Source: Shouchella shacheensis (GTDB lineage: Bacteria; Bacillota; Bacilli; Bacillales; Bacillaceae_D). From it: a DNA stretch of 64,000 nt. Under the pieces are notes generated by a model. It saw nothing but the letters and a program-made list of their open reading frames with translations, was not told the DNA's origin and searched no databases. Numbering within the stretch: the first letter of the stretch is position 1; each line of letters opens with the position of its first letter. Shown piece by piece: positions 7,573-17,956 of the stretch. The position numbers were made by a program, and so were the translations under genes. The stretch is from positions 100,239 through 164,238 of the forward strand of contig NZ_LLYY01000010.1 in the NCBI RefSeq assembly GCF_001484965.1, written 5' to 3'.

Positions 7573-9162
7573 ATGATTACGGTATCGAACGTTGGTTTGC
7601 AGTTTGGAGGACGCAAACTGTTTGAAGACGTGAATATTAAATTTACGCCGGGCAACTGCTACGGCTTAATTGGCGCAAACGGCGCTGGCAAATCTACCTT
7701 TCTTAAAATTCTATCCGGTGAAATTGAATCGCAAGCGGGCCATGTCTCTATGAAGCCCGGTGAACGAATGGCTGTTTTAAAACAGAACCACTACGAATAT
7801 GAACAGGAACAAGTGCTTCAAACGGTGATTATGGGCCATGCTCGCCTTTTTGAAGTCATGAAAGAAAAAGACGCCATTTATATGAAGGAGGATTTCTCTG
7901 ACGAAGATGGAATGAAAGCAGCTGAGCTTGAGGGGGAATTCGCAGAGTTAAACGGCTGGGAGGCCGAGTCGGATGCTGCCCTTCTTCTAAGGGGGCTTGG
8001 CATTGGCGAAGACCATCATGAGAAGACGCTCTCCGAATTAACAGAAGGAGAAAAGGTAAAAGTACTTCTCGCGCAAGCTCTATTTGGTCAGCCCGATGTC
8101 CTCCTTCTTGATGAGCCGACAAACGGTTTGGACATTAAAGCCATTCAATGGCTTGAGGACTTCCTGATCAACTTTGAAAACACCGTCATTGTTGTATCCC
8201 ATGACCGCCACTTTTTGAACAACGTCTGCACGCATATCGCCGACCTCGATTTCGGGAAAATCCAGATCTACGTTGGGAACTATGATTTCTGGTATGAGTC
8301 CAGCCAGCTTGCCTTGAAACTTGCTCAGGACCAGAACAAAAAGAAGGAAGAGCAAATCAAGGAGCTTGAGAGCTTTGTGGCTCGCTTTAGCGCCAATGCC
8401 TCAAAATCCAAGCAGGCGACATCGCGTAAAAAGCAGCTCGAGAAAATTACGCTCGAGGACATTAAGCCATCTTCCCGTAAGTACCCTTACATTCATTTCA
8501 CGCCTGAGCGGGAAATCGGAAACGACCTCTTGCGTGTAGAAAATTTGTCGAAGACGGTGGACGGCGTTCAAGTGCTCAACAACGTCTCCTTTACGATGGA
8601 AAAAGACGATAAAATTGCTCTTGTGGGTGCAAATGAAATCGCGAAAACCACGCTTTTTAAGATCTTAATGGGCGAACTAGAACCTGATGCTGGAACCTAT
8701 AAATGGGGTATCACGACATCTCAATCGTACTTCCCGAAAGACAATGCGCAGTACTTTGAAGGGTGTGACCTGAACCTCGTTGACTGGCTTCGTCAGTTCT
8801 CCCCTGAGGATGATAGCGAAACCTTCCTTCGAGGCTTCCTTGGCCGCATGCTCTTCTCAGGCGAAGAAGTCTTAAAAGAAGCGAGCGTCCTCTCAGGAGG
8901 TGAGAAAGTTCGCTGCATGCTTTCGAAAATGATGCTTAGCGGCGCGAACGTGCTCCTTCTTGATGAACCGACGAATCACTTAGACCTTGAATCCATCACA
9001 GCCCTCAACAACGGCCTGATTAATTTTAAAGGATCCATGATTTTCAGTTCCCATGACCAGCAGTTCATTCGTACAGTCTCTACCCGCATCATTGAGCTGA
9101 CGAACAACGGGATCATTGACAAAGATACGTATGATGAATATCTTGCCGTAGCAACGAAGTAA
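7573..9162 (+). CDS. ABC-F family ATPase (YkpA/YbiT type)
   Basis: Cytosolic ribosome-associated ABC-F protein with two ATPase domains and no membrane part. The 529-residue product closely follows E. coli YbiT/B. subtilis YkpA in length and order: Walker A GANGAGKST at 35-43, LLLDEPT, then a Lys-rich linker with SFVARFSANASKSKQATSR, then domain 2 with LSGGEK and LLLDEPTNHLDLES. I placed the start at 7573 (GGGAGG 8 bases upstream), not at the GTG at 7510. Odd: the second Walker A reads GANEIAKTT (352-360), so two invariant glycines are Glu355 and Ala357; domain 2 may not bind ATP normally. A strong terminator follows. Confidence 0.9.
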   Translation: MITVSNVGLQFGGRKLFEDVNIKFTPGNCYGLIGANGAGKSTFLKILSGEIESQAGHVSMKPGERMAVLKQNHYEYEQEQVLQTVIMGHARLFEVMKEKDAIYMKEDFSDEDGMKAAELEGEFAELNGWEAESDAALLLRGLGIGEDHHEKTLSELTEGEKVKVLLAQALFGQPDVLLLDEPTNGLDIKAIQWLEDFLINFENTVIVVSHDRHFLNNVCTHIADLDFGKIQIYVGNYDFWYESSQLALKLAQDQNKKKEEQIKELESFVARFSANASKSKQATSRKKQLEKITLEDIKPSSRKYPYIHFTPEREIGNDLLRVENLSKTVDGVQVLNNVSFTMEKDDKIALVGANEIAKTTLFKILMGELEPDAGTYKWGITTSQSYFPKDNAQYFEGCDLNLVDWLRQFSPEDDSETFLRGFLGRMLFSGEEVLKEASVLSGGEKVRCMLSKMMLSGANVLLLDEPTNHLDLESITALNNGLINFKGSMIFSSHDQQFIRTVSTRIIELTNNGIIDKDTYDEYLAVATK

Positions 9163-9165
9163 GAC

Positions 9166-9202
9166 AAAAAGCACTTGAGACGAGGTGTCTCAAGTGCTTT
9201 TT
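9166..9202 (+). terminator. Rho-independent terminator of the ABC-F gene
   Basis: GCACTTGAGAC (9171-9181) pairs with GTCTCAAGTGC (9187-9197) around a 5-base loop and is followed by TTTTT; an A-run on the left makes it usable on both strands. Confidence 0.9.
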
Positions 9203-9274
9203 AAAGTTATAAGCATCCGCTGATTGCTGGCCTTCTCCGGGCATGAATCTTAAAGCAACACGCCTTCCGTTACG

Positions 9275-10141
9275 TTACCCAATCCGATAACTTACCAGCT
9301 TGTGCTTTAGCGAGAACCCGCAGCTGCTATATAGCCGATATGCAGCCACGTCTTTTTCGCTGACGGTGATTGAGGTGGCCGCTATATTCTTCTCTTCAAA
9401 TAGAAAGCGGAGCGCATAGGCAAGAAGCGCTCGCCCTACGCCTTTGCCCCTGTGGTGGGGAGCAACAGCCACGTACTCAATGCTTCCTTCCTTGAATGCG
9501 GGTTGAGCTTCGACGTAAATGTAGCCCGTGACTTCTCCCTCTTCTGCTGAGACAAACAGCCTACGGTCCTCGCCACATCTTTTCAAAATTTCATCACTGC
9601 CGTAGTATGTATCCGGAAACTCGAAGTCGTGAAGCGCGGCAAATGCTTTCACATCTACTGCGTCGGGCTCCGCGATCTTCTTGTTCATCGCTAAAAAAGA
9701 AACGCCCTCTTGATTTTTCTCAAGTACGTGATGTTCCCCCTCTTTCTTGGCTCCCCGATTCAAGAGAAAACGCTGGGCTTTTTCATTCTCTTTGTTGCAA
9801 AAACCGTGAACCACGTAGCCACTGATCGGCTGTCGACTTACTAGCTGTTCCCACAAAGAAAGAGCAACTCCCTCCCAGTTCGGGTCATCGACAAAGGGGC
9901 CCCAGACTTCTATTTGTCCTCCTTCTGTATTCATATCAAAACCGAGGCCAGCGATAATTGTTCCGTTTTTCGTAGCGACAACGAAGTTCTCACCCTTCGC
10001 GAAGTCTTCCTCAAGCGTTTGCAGAATTTCTCCCTCTTCATCGCCGCAATAGCCAATATGATGCTCGCTCTGCTTATTCACTTTTGCCAAAAATGCGGAC
10101 AACAACGTCAACTCCAAGTCCTTTCCGCACACAAGCTCCAT
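9275..10141 (-). CDS. GNAT-fold acetyltransferase, two domains
   Basis: Acyl-CoA-dependent N-acetyltransferase of 288 residues with two GNAT-like halves. The C-terminal half has the acetyl-CoA loop VAVAPHHRGKGVGRALLAYA; the N-terminal half (FVVATKNGTIIAGLGFD) looks like a degenerate GNAT repeat without a clear pyrophosphate loop. AGGAGG lies 7 bases before the ATG at 10141, so the 72 extra residues of the longer open frame are not used. Substrate unknown. It converges with the ABC-F gene and is separated by about 200 bp from the small DUF6501-type gene upstream. Confidence 0.75.
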   Translation of the reverse strand: MELVCGKDLELTLLSAFLAKVNKQSEHHIGYCGDEEGEILQTLEEDFAKGENFVVATKNGTIIAGLGFDMNTEGGQIEVWGPFVDDPNWEGVALSLWEQLVSRQPISGYVVHGFCNKENEKAQRFLLNRGAKKEGEHHVLEKNQEGVSFLAMNKKIAEPDAVDVKAFAALHDFEFPDTYYGSDEILKRCGEDRRLFVSAEEGEVTGYIYVEAQPAFKEGSIEYVAVAPHHRGKGVGRALLAYALRFLFEEKNIAATSITVSEKDVAAYRLYSSCGFSLKHKLVSYRIG

Positions 10142-10346
10142 GAATCTTCCTCCTAATCCGAAAAGCGCAGACGGGTCGATCAGGAGCGAGAATTTTGGTC
10201 GTCCAAACCGCCACGTCCTGTGATTCGGAAGGCTTATACTAGAAATCCTAATTTTGGATTTCGGTGTAGGACTGAAAAATTTCAAGCTTCTTCCCGCCGG
10301 AGCTAAATAATAAGAGACCCCCTTTTCAGAAAGGAGAGTCCTGGCA

Positions 10347-10547
10347 TTATCCTTCAAAATACTCTTTATAGTATCCGCCTATTTTCCCCGTGTTATCAAT
10401 CACAAAGTAAAACTCGTTCGTTTCATTTTTTAGCGGGTACTCTTTTCCTGGGGTTAAGACGCGGTCCACCATATACTTCTTCGCATTCGTATGCACACAT
10501 GTCAGCGTGCGAATCGTCGGACTCTCAGTCCAGTGTTCGTGAATCAC
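10347..10547 (-). CDS. small conserved protein (DUF6501-like)
   Basis: 66-residue cytosolic protein resembling a short conserved family of Bacillaceae (pattern CVHTNAKKYMVDRVLTPGKEY and FVIDNTGKIGGYYKEYF), which I recall as DUF6501. No function is known. The GTG at 10547 is preferred because GGAGG lies 7 bases upstream and known relatives start at this residue (MIHE...); the ATG at 10553 directly abuts the ribosome site. It follows odhB behind a terminator. Confidence 0.7.
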   Translation of the reverse strand: MIHEHWTESPTIRTLTCVHTNAKKYMVDRVLTPGKEYPLKNETNEFYFVIDNTGKIGGYYKEYFEG

Positions 10548-10580
10548 TTTCATTCCTCCCTACGTCTCCATTTTACAAGA

Positions 10581-10606
10581 AAAGAGACTGGCACACCAGT
10601 CTCTTT
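10581..10606 (-). terminator. terminator of odhAB
   Basis: An 11-bp perfect stem (AAAGAGACTGG / CCAGTCTCTTT) with a CACA loop lies directly after the odhB stop codon. T-rich sequence on both sides makes it bidirectional. Confidence 0.8.
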
Positions 10607-10612
10607 CCTTTT

Positions 10613-11881
10613 TTATCCTTCAAGAAGCAGTTGCTCTGGATCTTCGATAAGCTCCTTGACTTTCACGAGGAAGCTAACCGCTTCTTTTCCGTCGACAATG
10701 CGATGATCGTAAGAAAGCGCAAGATACATCATTGGCCGATTTTCAAAGTGTTCGTTGTCGATGGCTACGGGGCGCATTTGGATTTTGTGCATCCCAAGGA
10801 TTCCGACCTGAGGGGCGTTCAAGATCGGCGTGGACCAAAGGGATCCGAAGACACCGCCGTTCGTGATCGTAAACGTGCCCCCTTGCATGTCACCAAGCTG
10901 AAGCTTATTGTCTTTGGCTTTTTTGCCAAGTTCGCCGATCCCACTCTCAATGCCTGCGAACCCAAGACGATCAGCATCCCGAAGCACCGGCACAACTAAT
11001 CCGCTGTCCGTAGATACAGCAATTCCAATATCATAATACTTTTTAATCAACAGCTCATCGCCTTGAATTTCCGCGTTGAGGAGCGGGAATTCTTTCAAAG
11101 CACCAACGACTGCTTTTGTAAAGAAGGACATGAAACCAAGCTTAACGCCGTGCTTATCAACAAACGCGTCTTTGCGTCGTTTACGCAAATCCATCACCGC
11201 GGTCATGTCGACTTCATTGAAAGTGGTAAGCATGGCGGATGTTTGTTGCACTTCCACTAGCCGTTTGGCAATGGTCTGACGACGACGAGACATTTTCTCG
11301 CGCTCCACCGGTTTGCCCGCTTCGCCTTCAGGGGAAGCAGAGGCCTTCGGCTGCTTCGGCTCTTCCCTTTTCTTTGGCTTTTCTTGATGCGCTTCAACAT
11401 CTTGTCGACGAATACGACCCGTTGGATCAGTTGGTGTGATCGAGTCTATTGGAATTCCTTTTTCCCTTGCTAGTTTACGCGCCGATGGAGAGGCAAGTGG
11501 GCGGTTTTCAGACTCGCTTGAAGACTCTTCTTTTGCCGCCGGTTCTTCTTTCTTCTCCTCTTTTACAACGCCTTCTTCTTTTGCTTTTGGCTCCTCGCTC
11601 TTGCTGTTATCACTTGAGCTACCCGAGTCGTCACCGCCAGCAGAAGCGTTCTCATCAATAAGGGCAATGACCTCGCCTACTTCGACGTTGTCCCCTGGCT
11701 CCCGCTTAAATTCCTTAATCACGCCTGCGTGCTCCGCCGTGATTTCAGCGTTAACCTTATCCGTTTCCAGTTCAGCAATGTACTCCCCTTGCTCAACATG
11801 ATCACCGACTTCCTTTAACCACTGAGAGATAGTTCCTTCTGTAATCGACTCTCCAAGCTCGGGTACTTTAATTTCAATCAC
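10613..11881 (-). CDS. odhB: dihydrolipoyl succinyltransferase (E2) of 2-oxoglutarate dehydrogenase
   Basis: E2 core of the 2-oxoglutarate dehydrogenase complex (TCA cycle), 422 residues. Lipoyl domain at 1-75 with lipoylated Lys in [10 protein letters not shown]; a long Ser/Glu/Lys-rich hinge; a peripheral-subunit-binding domain ([13 protein letters not shown], about 130-165); and the catalytic domain ending in the active-site [13 protein letters not shown]. The GTG at 11881 lies 8 bases after GGAGG and matches the known B. subtilis N-terminus; the GTG at 11887 is too close. It lies 13 bp after odhA. The E3 gene is not in the window. Confidence 0.95.
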   Translation of the reverse strand: MIEIKVPELGESITEGTISQWLKEVGDHVEQGEYIAELETDKVNAEITAEHAGVIKEFKREPGDNVEVGEVIALIDENASAGGDDSGSSSDNSKSEEPKAKEEGVVKEEKKEEPAAKEESSSESENRPLASPSARKLAREKGIPIDSITPTDPTGRIRRQDVEAHQEKPKKREEPKQPKASASPEGEAGKPVEREKMSRRRQTIAKRLVEVQQTSAMLTTFNEVDMTAVMDLRKRRKDAFVDKHGVKLGFMSFFTKAVVGALKEFPLLNAEIQGDELLIKKYYDIGIAVSTDSGLVVPVLRDADRLGFAGIESGIGELGKKAKDNKLQLGDMQGGTFTITNGGVFGSLWSTPILNAPQVGILGMHKIQMRPVAIDNEHFENRPMMYLALSYDHRIVDGKEAVSFLVKVKELIEDPEQLLLEG

Positions 11882-11894
11882 GAACACGGCCTCC

Positions 11895-14738
11895 TTAGTT
11901 TTTGCGAGTCAACGACTCATTGACAATCCGTTTTTGTTCCAATTTATGAGCATTTGAAACGCCTTCTGCTGGGCTCGAACGGTACGTGCGCCCAATATAG
12001 CTGAGCGGGACCCCTTCAGGCAAAATTTCAAGAATGCGCGGTTCCATAAAGCTCCATGCACCCATGTTTTTCGGCTCTTCTTGCACCCATTTCACTTCTT
12101 CGAGGTTCGGGAATTCTTTGAACAATTCACGAATGGCACGACGTGGGAACGGATAGAGCTCCTCGATGCGGATAATGTGAACCCAGCTCCAGTCTTCTTC
12201 ATTTTTTTTCACGTAATCTTGCAGATCAATCGCAAGTTTTCCGCTACAAAGAAGAATGCGTTTCACCTTATCCCGGTCTTGGCCAAGAAGCGGTTCTTCC
12301 AGAATGGAATTGAATTTTCCATCCGTAAAGACTTCGGTTTTTGACGCGATCGCCTGGTTTCTGAGCAAGCTCTTAGGTGTCATAATAATAAGCGGGCGAA
12401 CGGTATTTTTTTGCAAAATCTTCGCTTGTCTGCGGAGGATGTGGAAGTACTGAGCTGCTGACGTACAGTTGGCAATCGTCCAGTTGTTCTCAGCGGCAGA
12501 GTTTAAGAAACGCTCCACTCGGCCACTTGAATGTTCCGGTCCGGCGCCCTCATAGCCATGTGGGAGCAACATAACAAGACCTGACTTCTGGCCCCACTTC
12601 GCTCGACCGGCAGAGACCCACTGATCAATCACCACCTGTGCGCCATTGACAAAATCACCGAACTGCGCTTCCCAGAGGACAAGTGTCTCAGGAGCAAAAA
12701 CGTTATAGCCATATTCAAAACCAACAGCGGCTTGCTCTGTAAGCGGACTGTTATACACAGAAAACGAAGCATTTGCGTCCTCAAACGATTCAAGCGGGAC
12801 ATGCATCTCGTTGGTTTCGCGATCGTGAAGCACAAAATGACGGTGCGCAAACGTTCCACGCTCAGTGTCCTGGCCCGTTAAACGAATCGGTGTTCCATCC
12901 TGGATGATCGTGGCAAAGGCAAGAATTTCGCCAAGCCCCCAATCAAGGGCTCCCTCTCCATCGAAAGCCTTCTCCCGGCGTTTAAGGATTCGCTCTAGCT
13001 TCTGGTTCGGCTTAAATGATTCAGGCCAGTCGAGAAGCTGTGCATTGATAGACTCAAGATTTTCACGTTCAACATTCGTTTTGACTTTAGGCAATCCATC
13101 AACGATAAAATCAGGTGGAGAAAGCTCATAGTCATTCTCGGACTTATTGCCAGAAACTTGATTGTATTCTTCCAGCAAGTGATCATACATCGCATCATCA
13201 AGTTTTTTCGCTTCCTCTTGGCTCACGACGTTTTGCTCGGCTAGCTGCTCCGCATAGATTGCTCGAACCGTCGGGTGCTTACGGATCTTCTCGTAAAGAT
13301 CCGGTTGTGTCACCGCAGGCTCATCCCCTTCATTATGACCGAAACGACGGTAGCCGATCAAATCTATCAAGAAGTCCTTCTGGAATTTCTGACGGTATTT
13401 AACTGCAAATTCAACCGCTTTTACGCACGCTTCTGGGTCATCGGCATTGACGTGCAAAATTGGAATCTCAAACCCTTTGGCGGGATCACTTGCGTACGTT
13501 GTGGAACGGGAATCATAGGTTTCGGTTGTGTAGCCAATATTGTTGTTTGAGATGATATGTAAGGAACCACCAACTTGATACCCTCTCAGACGGCTAAGGT
13601 TTAACGTTTCCGTTACAACACCCTGCCCCGGAAAAGCAGCATCCCCGTGAATCAAAATAGAATAGGCCTTGGACGTGTCTTGCGTGGGCACTCCTTTTTG
13701 TGTGCGATTTTCTTGGGAGGCACGAGCATAACCTTCAACAATCGGTGAAACAAATTCCAAGTGGCTCGGGTTATTGGCAAGCGAAACCGTCGCAATTTCT
13801 ACTTTATCATTCTCAATATGCCGATCGGCTCCAAGGTGATACTTCACGTCGCCCGTCCAGCCCGTGTACATTTCTCCGGATCCTTCTGAGGGGGCGAGAT
13901 TTTTGTTGGGCGCTTGCAGAAATTCTGAGAAAATCATTTTGTAAGGTTTTCCTAAATTATGAGCCAGAACATTTAATCGTCCGCGGTGAGCCATTCCAAT
14001 CATGACCTGCTCTGCACCGCCAGCAGTGGATCTGGCAATCGCTTCATCTAGCATTGGCACAAGCGCATCGAGTCCTTCAATCGAAAACCGTTTTTGCCCA
14101 ACAAACGTACGATGGACAAATTTCTCAAATCCCTCAATCGATGTGAGCCGATCAAGTAAGCTTTTCTGTCTTTTTTCCGATAAGGGTTCTGCATGATTTT
14201 CTGACTCTACTTGTTCACGTAACCAATTTCGTTCTTCTTCATCTTGAACATGTCCAAACTCAAAGGCAACAGTCTTTGTGTAGACAGCTTTCAGATGATT
14301 GATCGCCTCTAGCCCATTTTTTACACTTTCAGGCGCATCTTTGCAGAGGAGTTTTACTGGAACTTTTTTCAACTCCTCCTCCGTAATATCGAAGCGACTA
14401 AGGTCAAGCAGTGAATCGTTTTGTTGTTTTGCAATTGGATGAAGATCTGAGGCTAGATGACCTTTGGCTCGAATATACTCAGCCAGCTTCACCGCCCCTA
14501 CGACCGAATTCATCATGTCCGCCCCAACAGTTCCCTCTGTTCTAGAGTACGTCGAGCTAGTTTCCTCTAGGTTCGTGGAAGCGACCGGTGGTCCCCATTT
14601 CCTAAAGTGCTCACGCGTCTCTTCATCAACTGAATTTGGGTCTTCCACAAATTGATCGTACAGCTCTATGACGGCACCGAGGTTAGGGCCATAAAATCCC
14701 TGCCAAGGTTTTTCCGGGCTGTGCTCCTTGCTGGACAT
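11895..14738 (-). CDS. odhA: 2-oxoglutarate dehydrogenase E1
   Basis: Thiamine-diphosphate decarboxylase of the 2-oxoglutarate dehydrogenase complex, 947 residues, the normal size for Bacillus OdhA. Visible marks are the ThDP region with [42 protein letters not shown] and the C-terminal [17 protein letters not shown] lies 10 bases before the ATG. It heads the odhAB operon, with about 320 bp of untranslated upstream sequence holding a cre-like half site. Confidence 0.96.
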   Translation of the reverse strand: MSSKEHSPEKPWQGFYGPNLGAVIELYDQFVEDPNSVDEETREHFRKWGPPVASTNLEETSSTYSRTEGTVGADMMNSVVGAVKLAEYIRAKGHLASDLHPIAKQQNDSLLDLSRFDITEEELKKVPVKLLCKDAPESVKNGLEAINHLKAVYTKTVAFEFGHVQDEEERNWLREQVESENHAEPLSEKRQKSLLDRLTSIEGFEKFVHRTFVGQKRFSIEGLDALVPMLDEAIARSTAGGAEQVMIGMAHRGRLNVLAHNLGKPYKMIFSEFLQAPNKNLAPSEGSGEMYTGWTGDVKYHLGADRHIENDKVEIATVSLANNPSHLEFVSPIVEGYARASQENRTQKGVPTQDTSKAYSILIHGDAAFPGQGVVTETLNLSRLRGYQVGGSLHIISNNNIGYTTETYDSRSTTYASDPAKGFEIPILHVNADDPEACVKAVEFAVKYRQKFQKDFLIDLIGYRRFGHNEGDEPAVTQPDLYEKIRKHPTVRAIYAEQLAEQNVVSQEEAKKLDDAMYDHLLEEYNQVSGNKSENDYELSPPDFIVDGLPKVKTNVERENLESINAQLLDWPESFKPNQKLERILKRREKAFDGEGALDWGLGEILAFATIIQDGTPIRLTGQDTERGTFAHRHFVLHDRETNEMHVPLESFEDANASFSVYNSPLTEQAAVGFEYGYNVFAPETLVLWEAQFGDFVNGAQVVIDQWVSAGRAKWGQKSGLVMLLPHGYEGAGPEHSSGRVERFLNSAAENNWTIANCTSAAQYFHILRRQAKILQKNTVRPLIIMTPKSLLRNQAIASKTEVFTDGKFNSILEEPLLGQDRDKVKRILLCSGKLAIDLQDYVKKNEEDWSWVHIIRIEELYPFPRRAIRELFKEFPNLEEVKWVQEEPKNMGAWSFMEPRILEILPEGVPLSYIGRTYRSSPAEGVSNAHKLEQKRIVNESLTRKN

Positions 14739-15061
14739 GTGATAGAAACCTCCTACAGGCTATTGTTTCACTGGGTGTGAAATGTATTTTTTGTCAAGCG
14801 CTTACACGACTATTTTACCACGTATGACCAGTTTTCTCAAAGATTTCGGCTTACAATCTTGCACACTTTAACTCATCAACGTATCCAAGCAACAAAGCTT
14901 GTTGTCGTCTAATGCTTCCTCCTAAATAGTAGCTTGTTTAGCGCAGAAAATCCAGTTTTTTTATCGATATTTCTGCTTATTTCGCCAGAAAGCGTTTCCG
15001 TTTCGACATCATGCGAGCAGGAAGCTTTACCTAGGGCTCTCGCGGCTGAGCGCAGGGACGT
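14739..15061. other. intergenic region upstream of odhA
   Basis: A 323-bp gap between odhA and the 95-residue gene; no coding frame with a ribosome site was seen. It should contain the odhAB promoter, with a cre-like half site at 14792-14806. Confidence 0.6.
14792..14806. promoter_or_regulatory. cre-like sequence upstream of odhA
   Basis: TGTAAGCGCTTGACA (minus strand) has a perfect left cre half (TGTAAGCG) but one extra base on the right. It also contains TTGACA, which could be a -35 element, although I found no good -10 at the right distance. Confidence 0.3.
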
Positions 15062-15349
15062 CTAGCCCCTGTTCCTTATAAGCTGCACTTCTTTCACTAA
15101 GCTTTCCATCTCTTTTTCCTCAAGCTGAAAAGCAGGCTCATCGGTGCGGTCCTCTTGAAACGCCACCTCGATCAGCTCTCCTTGTCTAGAGAGTATCAGC
15201 TCCGCTCCAGGCGCTTCCAACCCTTCTACGCTTGGGATGATGGAAAAAGCGACTTGCACAGTCGTCCAGTGCTCCTTCTCCTCGATATGCAAAATCTGAA
15301 CCTGATCTATAGTAATCCTACGGCTCTGGAACGTATCCATCTCAATCAT
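15062..15349 (-). CDS. hypothetical protein, 95 aa
   Basis: Not recognised. The start at 15349 is supported by AAGGAG 7 bases upstream. The product is acidic, lacks a signal peptide or membrane helix, and alternates hydrophobic and charged residues in a beta-like pattern up to residue 70, ending with a charged helix (EEKEMESLVKEVQLIRN). It stands alone between odhA and a methyltransferase gene on the same strand. Function cannot be inferred. Confidence 0.6.
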   Translation of the reverse strand: MIEMDTFQSRRITIDQVQILHIEEKEHWTTVQVAFSIIPSVEGLEAPGAELILSRQGELIEVAFQEDRTDEPAFQLEEKEMESLVKEVQLIRNRG

Positions 15350-15421
15350 CGTCTCACTCCTTCTTATGATCATAGCAAAACGACTGGCTTATATGAAGGG
15401 AGACTTTGAGTTGGGGGCTTA

Positions 15422-16411
15422 CTACCTGCGCTTCTTTCTGAATACGAGCATATACCAGCCGCCTTCTTTAACCACGGGCTTGGCCTCTATCAATTTAAAC
15501 CCGGCGTCCTTTGCATATAAGTTCAATTCCTGCTTCGAGGGGATCGGGAACATTTCCTCGTGCGCACTCATAAAGCTATTAAAGGCGCTTGCAAAGCGAT
15601 TTCCATGTTTTTCGTAGGTTAGCGGGGTGATCACGATCAGCGTGCCTTTAGGGACGACTAATTTATGAGATTTGCGAAACAGCGCCTGCCTAGTACTTGC
15701 GGGGAAGTAGTACAACAGGTTGTTTAACATCAGCATATCGTACGGCTTTTCTGGCTGATAGGCGTTGAAATCCCCTTGTACAATGGAAACATTTTCATGT
15801 TGATTGGCCTCCCACGCTCTTATGCAAACATCTTGATCGACTTCAATGCCGTCAAGCTGAACATTTGGAAACTTATCCCCAAGCCTTCGCAGATACCCAC
15901 CGTAGCCACAGCCTACATCAAGCAGCTCTCTTACTTTTTGTCTTTTTACTTGTCCCGCCACCTTCGGGAGGGTGAGCGTTTCAAGCAGGCTCGATGTCGC
16001 TGCAACCATGTCTGCCATGCCCGGTTTCTTCTTTTTCCCCTCTCCCTGCATCCTCTCGCGGTACGAGAGCAGCGTTGGAATGTGCAGTTCGAACATTTCC
16101 TCAAGCAGTATCCCTACGGATTGATTGCTTTCCTTTGACAAATATTTAACCATCCGTTTTTTTGTTTGCACTTTATAGCCTCGGCGCTTCTCTAAATGGT
16201 CAACAGCCAAGCCTACATCCACCCACCGTTTCAAAAGCATCGGCTCCAAACCATGGTTTTTCGCCACACACTCTACCGTTTCACCGGCTTGAAAATAATC
16301 AAATAAATGTAAACTATAGCCAAGATGCGCATGCCACGTCTTTAAAAAAGGCTCGGTTTGCTTCATCCATTTTCGGGCGTTCCACACCTGAAGATACTCA
16401 TTAATCGCCAC
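15422..16411 (-). CDS. SAM-dependent methyltransferase with N-terminal winged-helix-like domain
   Basis: Class I methyltransferase, 329 residues. The SAM-binding motif LLDVGCGYGGYLRRL is at about 165-180, an acidic residue follows in GIEVDQD, and a motif-II-like VQGDFNAY is present. The first 130 residues are helical and look like the dimerisation/winged-helix part of plant-type O-methyltransferases. It starts at GTG with GAGGTG 8 bases upstream, 15 bp after the flavin monooxygenase gene, so the two are one operon. A hydroxylate-then-methylate pair suggests modification of a small aromatic or polyketide-like compound; the compound is unknown. Confidence 0.8.
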   Translation of the reverse strand: MAINEYLQVWNARKWMKQTEPFLKTWHAHLGYSLHLFDYFQAGETVECVAKNHGLEPMLLKRWVDVGLAVDHLEKRRGYKVQTKKRMVKYLSKESNQSVGILLEEMFELHIPTLLSYRERMQGEGKKKKPGMADMVAATSSLLETLTLPKVAGQVKRQKVRELLDVGCGYGGYLRRLGDKFPNVQLDGIEVDQDVCIRAWEANQHENVSIVQGDFNAYQPEKPYDMLMLNNLLYYFPASTRQALFRKSHKLVVPKGTLIVITPLTYEKHGNRFASAFNSFMSAHEEMFPIPSKQELNLYAKDAGFKLIEAKPVVKEGGWYMLVFRKKRR

Positions 16412-16426
16412 TGCCTTTTCACCTCT

Positions 16427-17716
16427 TCACTTTTGCCATGGATAGTCATCGAGACGACTGAATGTTTTCTGTTTCATCGTTTGTCGACGCAGCTGTCCTT
16501 TCCCTAGGCCGATCACTTGTAAACCATCAAGCAAGCTTGGTCCCCACATTCCAAGGCCAGACACATTGTACATATATTTGCCTTGCAGCACTTCACGTTG
16601 GACGAGTCGCAGAATCGCAAGTGCCCGGGCTCGCTGCCATTTTTCCCCTCCAATACCATACATTAGGGCACTCACATGGGAAAGTGCTGTGAGAAAGCGG
16701 ACACGTTTTTTACGAACATGCTCGTACTGTTTCAGTTCATCGACCTTCTCTTCCCTCCCCGCTTCAAACAAGTCGGCAATCAACTCTCCTAGGACGTCGG
16801 CATCCTGAATCGCCATATTCATCCCTTCTCCAGCCATGGGATGAACGCTGTGAGCCGCATCGCCAAGGAGGGCCATGTTTCGGTCAACATAACGGCGAAC
16901 ATTGAGGCGAACAGGCACCATAAGCTGAATCTCTCGCCAAGAGGGAACCTGATGAACAAAGCCCTCTAGCTCCGGCATTAGAGACGTATAATGCGAATAA
17001 AACTTTTGAATCGAACCTTTGCGCCATTCCTTGAATTCCCCCTTTTTTATTAAATATACAGAGCGAACCCGTCCCTCCGGAAGCGGGAACAGACCAAGAA
17101 AGCGTTTCGGCGTTCCTATCATTTCTCCCTTTGTTAATGACTCTGGAGATGGAAAAGAGACCGTTAAGAAATCATGGTTGTAGAACTTTCGTTTAAAATC
17201 AACGTTCATGTATGAGCGAAGCTTTGACGCCACCCCTTCTGCCCCGATAACAAATTGGCTTTTGATGACAGCTCGCTCTTTGTCCATTCGAACGATGGCT
17301 TTATGCGCGCTCTCCATTTTTTCAAAGACCGCTGGACGCAGGAGCGTAAATGTTGGGAACGTTTGAGCCTCATCGAGCAAACGCTTTTTTAAAAGATTGT
17401 GAGGCATCATTGCAGCATAATCTTCCCCCTGCTCAAGCACCCTGTACGACATAGTGGCATCAACGAGTATGCGATCGTCGACGACTTCTTTTGCACGAAT
17501 TTCCTGAAGGGGTCGCCAATCCTGGTTTAGAGTCTCAAGCAGTCCCATCTTCTTAAAAATGGAAATTGTCTTAGGCTGAATTAATTCTCCCTTATAAGTT
17601 CGACCTAGAGTAGGATCTTTTTCGACGATCGTGACGTTCACCCTGCGTTTGACTAGTTTAAGGGCAAGCGTTAACCCAGCTACACCGCCGCCTATAATTA
17701 GCACGTCCGTCTGCAA
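16427..17716 (-). CDS. FAD-dependent monooxygenase (UbiH/PHBH-like)
   Basis: Flavoprotein hydroxylase of about 429 residues. The N-terminal dinucleotide fold is VLIIGGGVAGLTLALKL and the second FAD motif is ALLGDAAHSVHPMAGEGMNMAIQDA, both typical of class A aromatic hydroxylases; a DG-type segment lies between. I favour the TTG at 17716, preceded by GAGGTG at 6 bases and leaving the usual few residues before the GGG motif; ATG codons at 17761 and 17767 give a 15-17-residue extension with poor ribosome sites. Operon partner of the methyltransferase at 15422-16411. It may act on a quinone-like or polyketide substrate, but nothing here decides this. Confidence 0.82.
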   Translation of the reverse strand: MQTDVLIIGGGVAGLTLALKLVKRRVNVTIVEKDPTLGRTYKGELIQPKTISIFKKMGLLETLNQDWRPLQEIRAKEVVDDRILVDATMSYRVLEQGEDYAAMMPHNLLKKRLLDEAQTFPTFTLLRPAVFEKMESAHKAIVRMDKERAVIKSQFVIGAEGVASKLRSYMNVDFKRKFYNHDFLTVSFPSPESLTKGEMIGTPKRFLGLFPLPEGRVRSVYLIKKGEFKEWRKGSIQKFYSHYTSLMPELEGFVHQVPSWREIQLMVPVRLNVRRYVDRNMALLGDAAHSVHPMAGEGMNMAIQDADVLGELIADLFEAGREEKVDELKQYEHVRKKRVRFLTALSHVSALMYGIGGEKWQRARALAILRLVQREVLQGKYMYNVSGLGMWGPSLLDGLQVIGLGKGQLRRQTMKQKTFSRLDDYPWQK

Positions 17717-17805
17717 GCCGTTCACCTCATTTTCTATAAGACACTTTCCCCTTTCAGCCATGTTCAAACCTGGGCATGACTATCGGTTCATTTTGAGTAA
17801 ATCCG

Positions 17806-17834
17806 TGTTACAATCTGCCCACCCATGGTAAACT
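17806..17834 (+). promoter_or_regulatory. possible promoter of the lytic transglycosylase gene
   Basis: An extended -10 TGGTAAACT (TAAACT at 17829-17834) matches those before the ABC-F and aminopeptidase genes. The -35 is weak: TGTTAC at 17 bases or TTACAA at 15. It is about 120 bp from the start codon. Confidence 0.35.
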
Positions 17835-17956
17835 ATAGTTTGGACGAATTGCTCTTACCTCGTAAAGCGTAGCAAGCTGACATGAGATAGTTTGCTTTAG
17901 TAAAAGGGTGGAGCTAGGTCTCTCTCTTATATAATGCGACAAAGGATGGTACCACT

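Noticed and set aside
11436..11801. 121-codon plus-strand frame
   Set aside because: Antisense shadow of the Glu/Lys-rich hinge of odhB.
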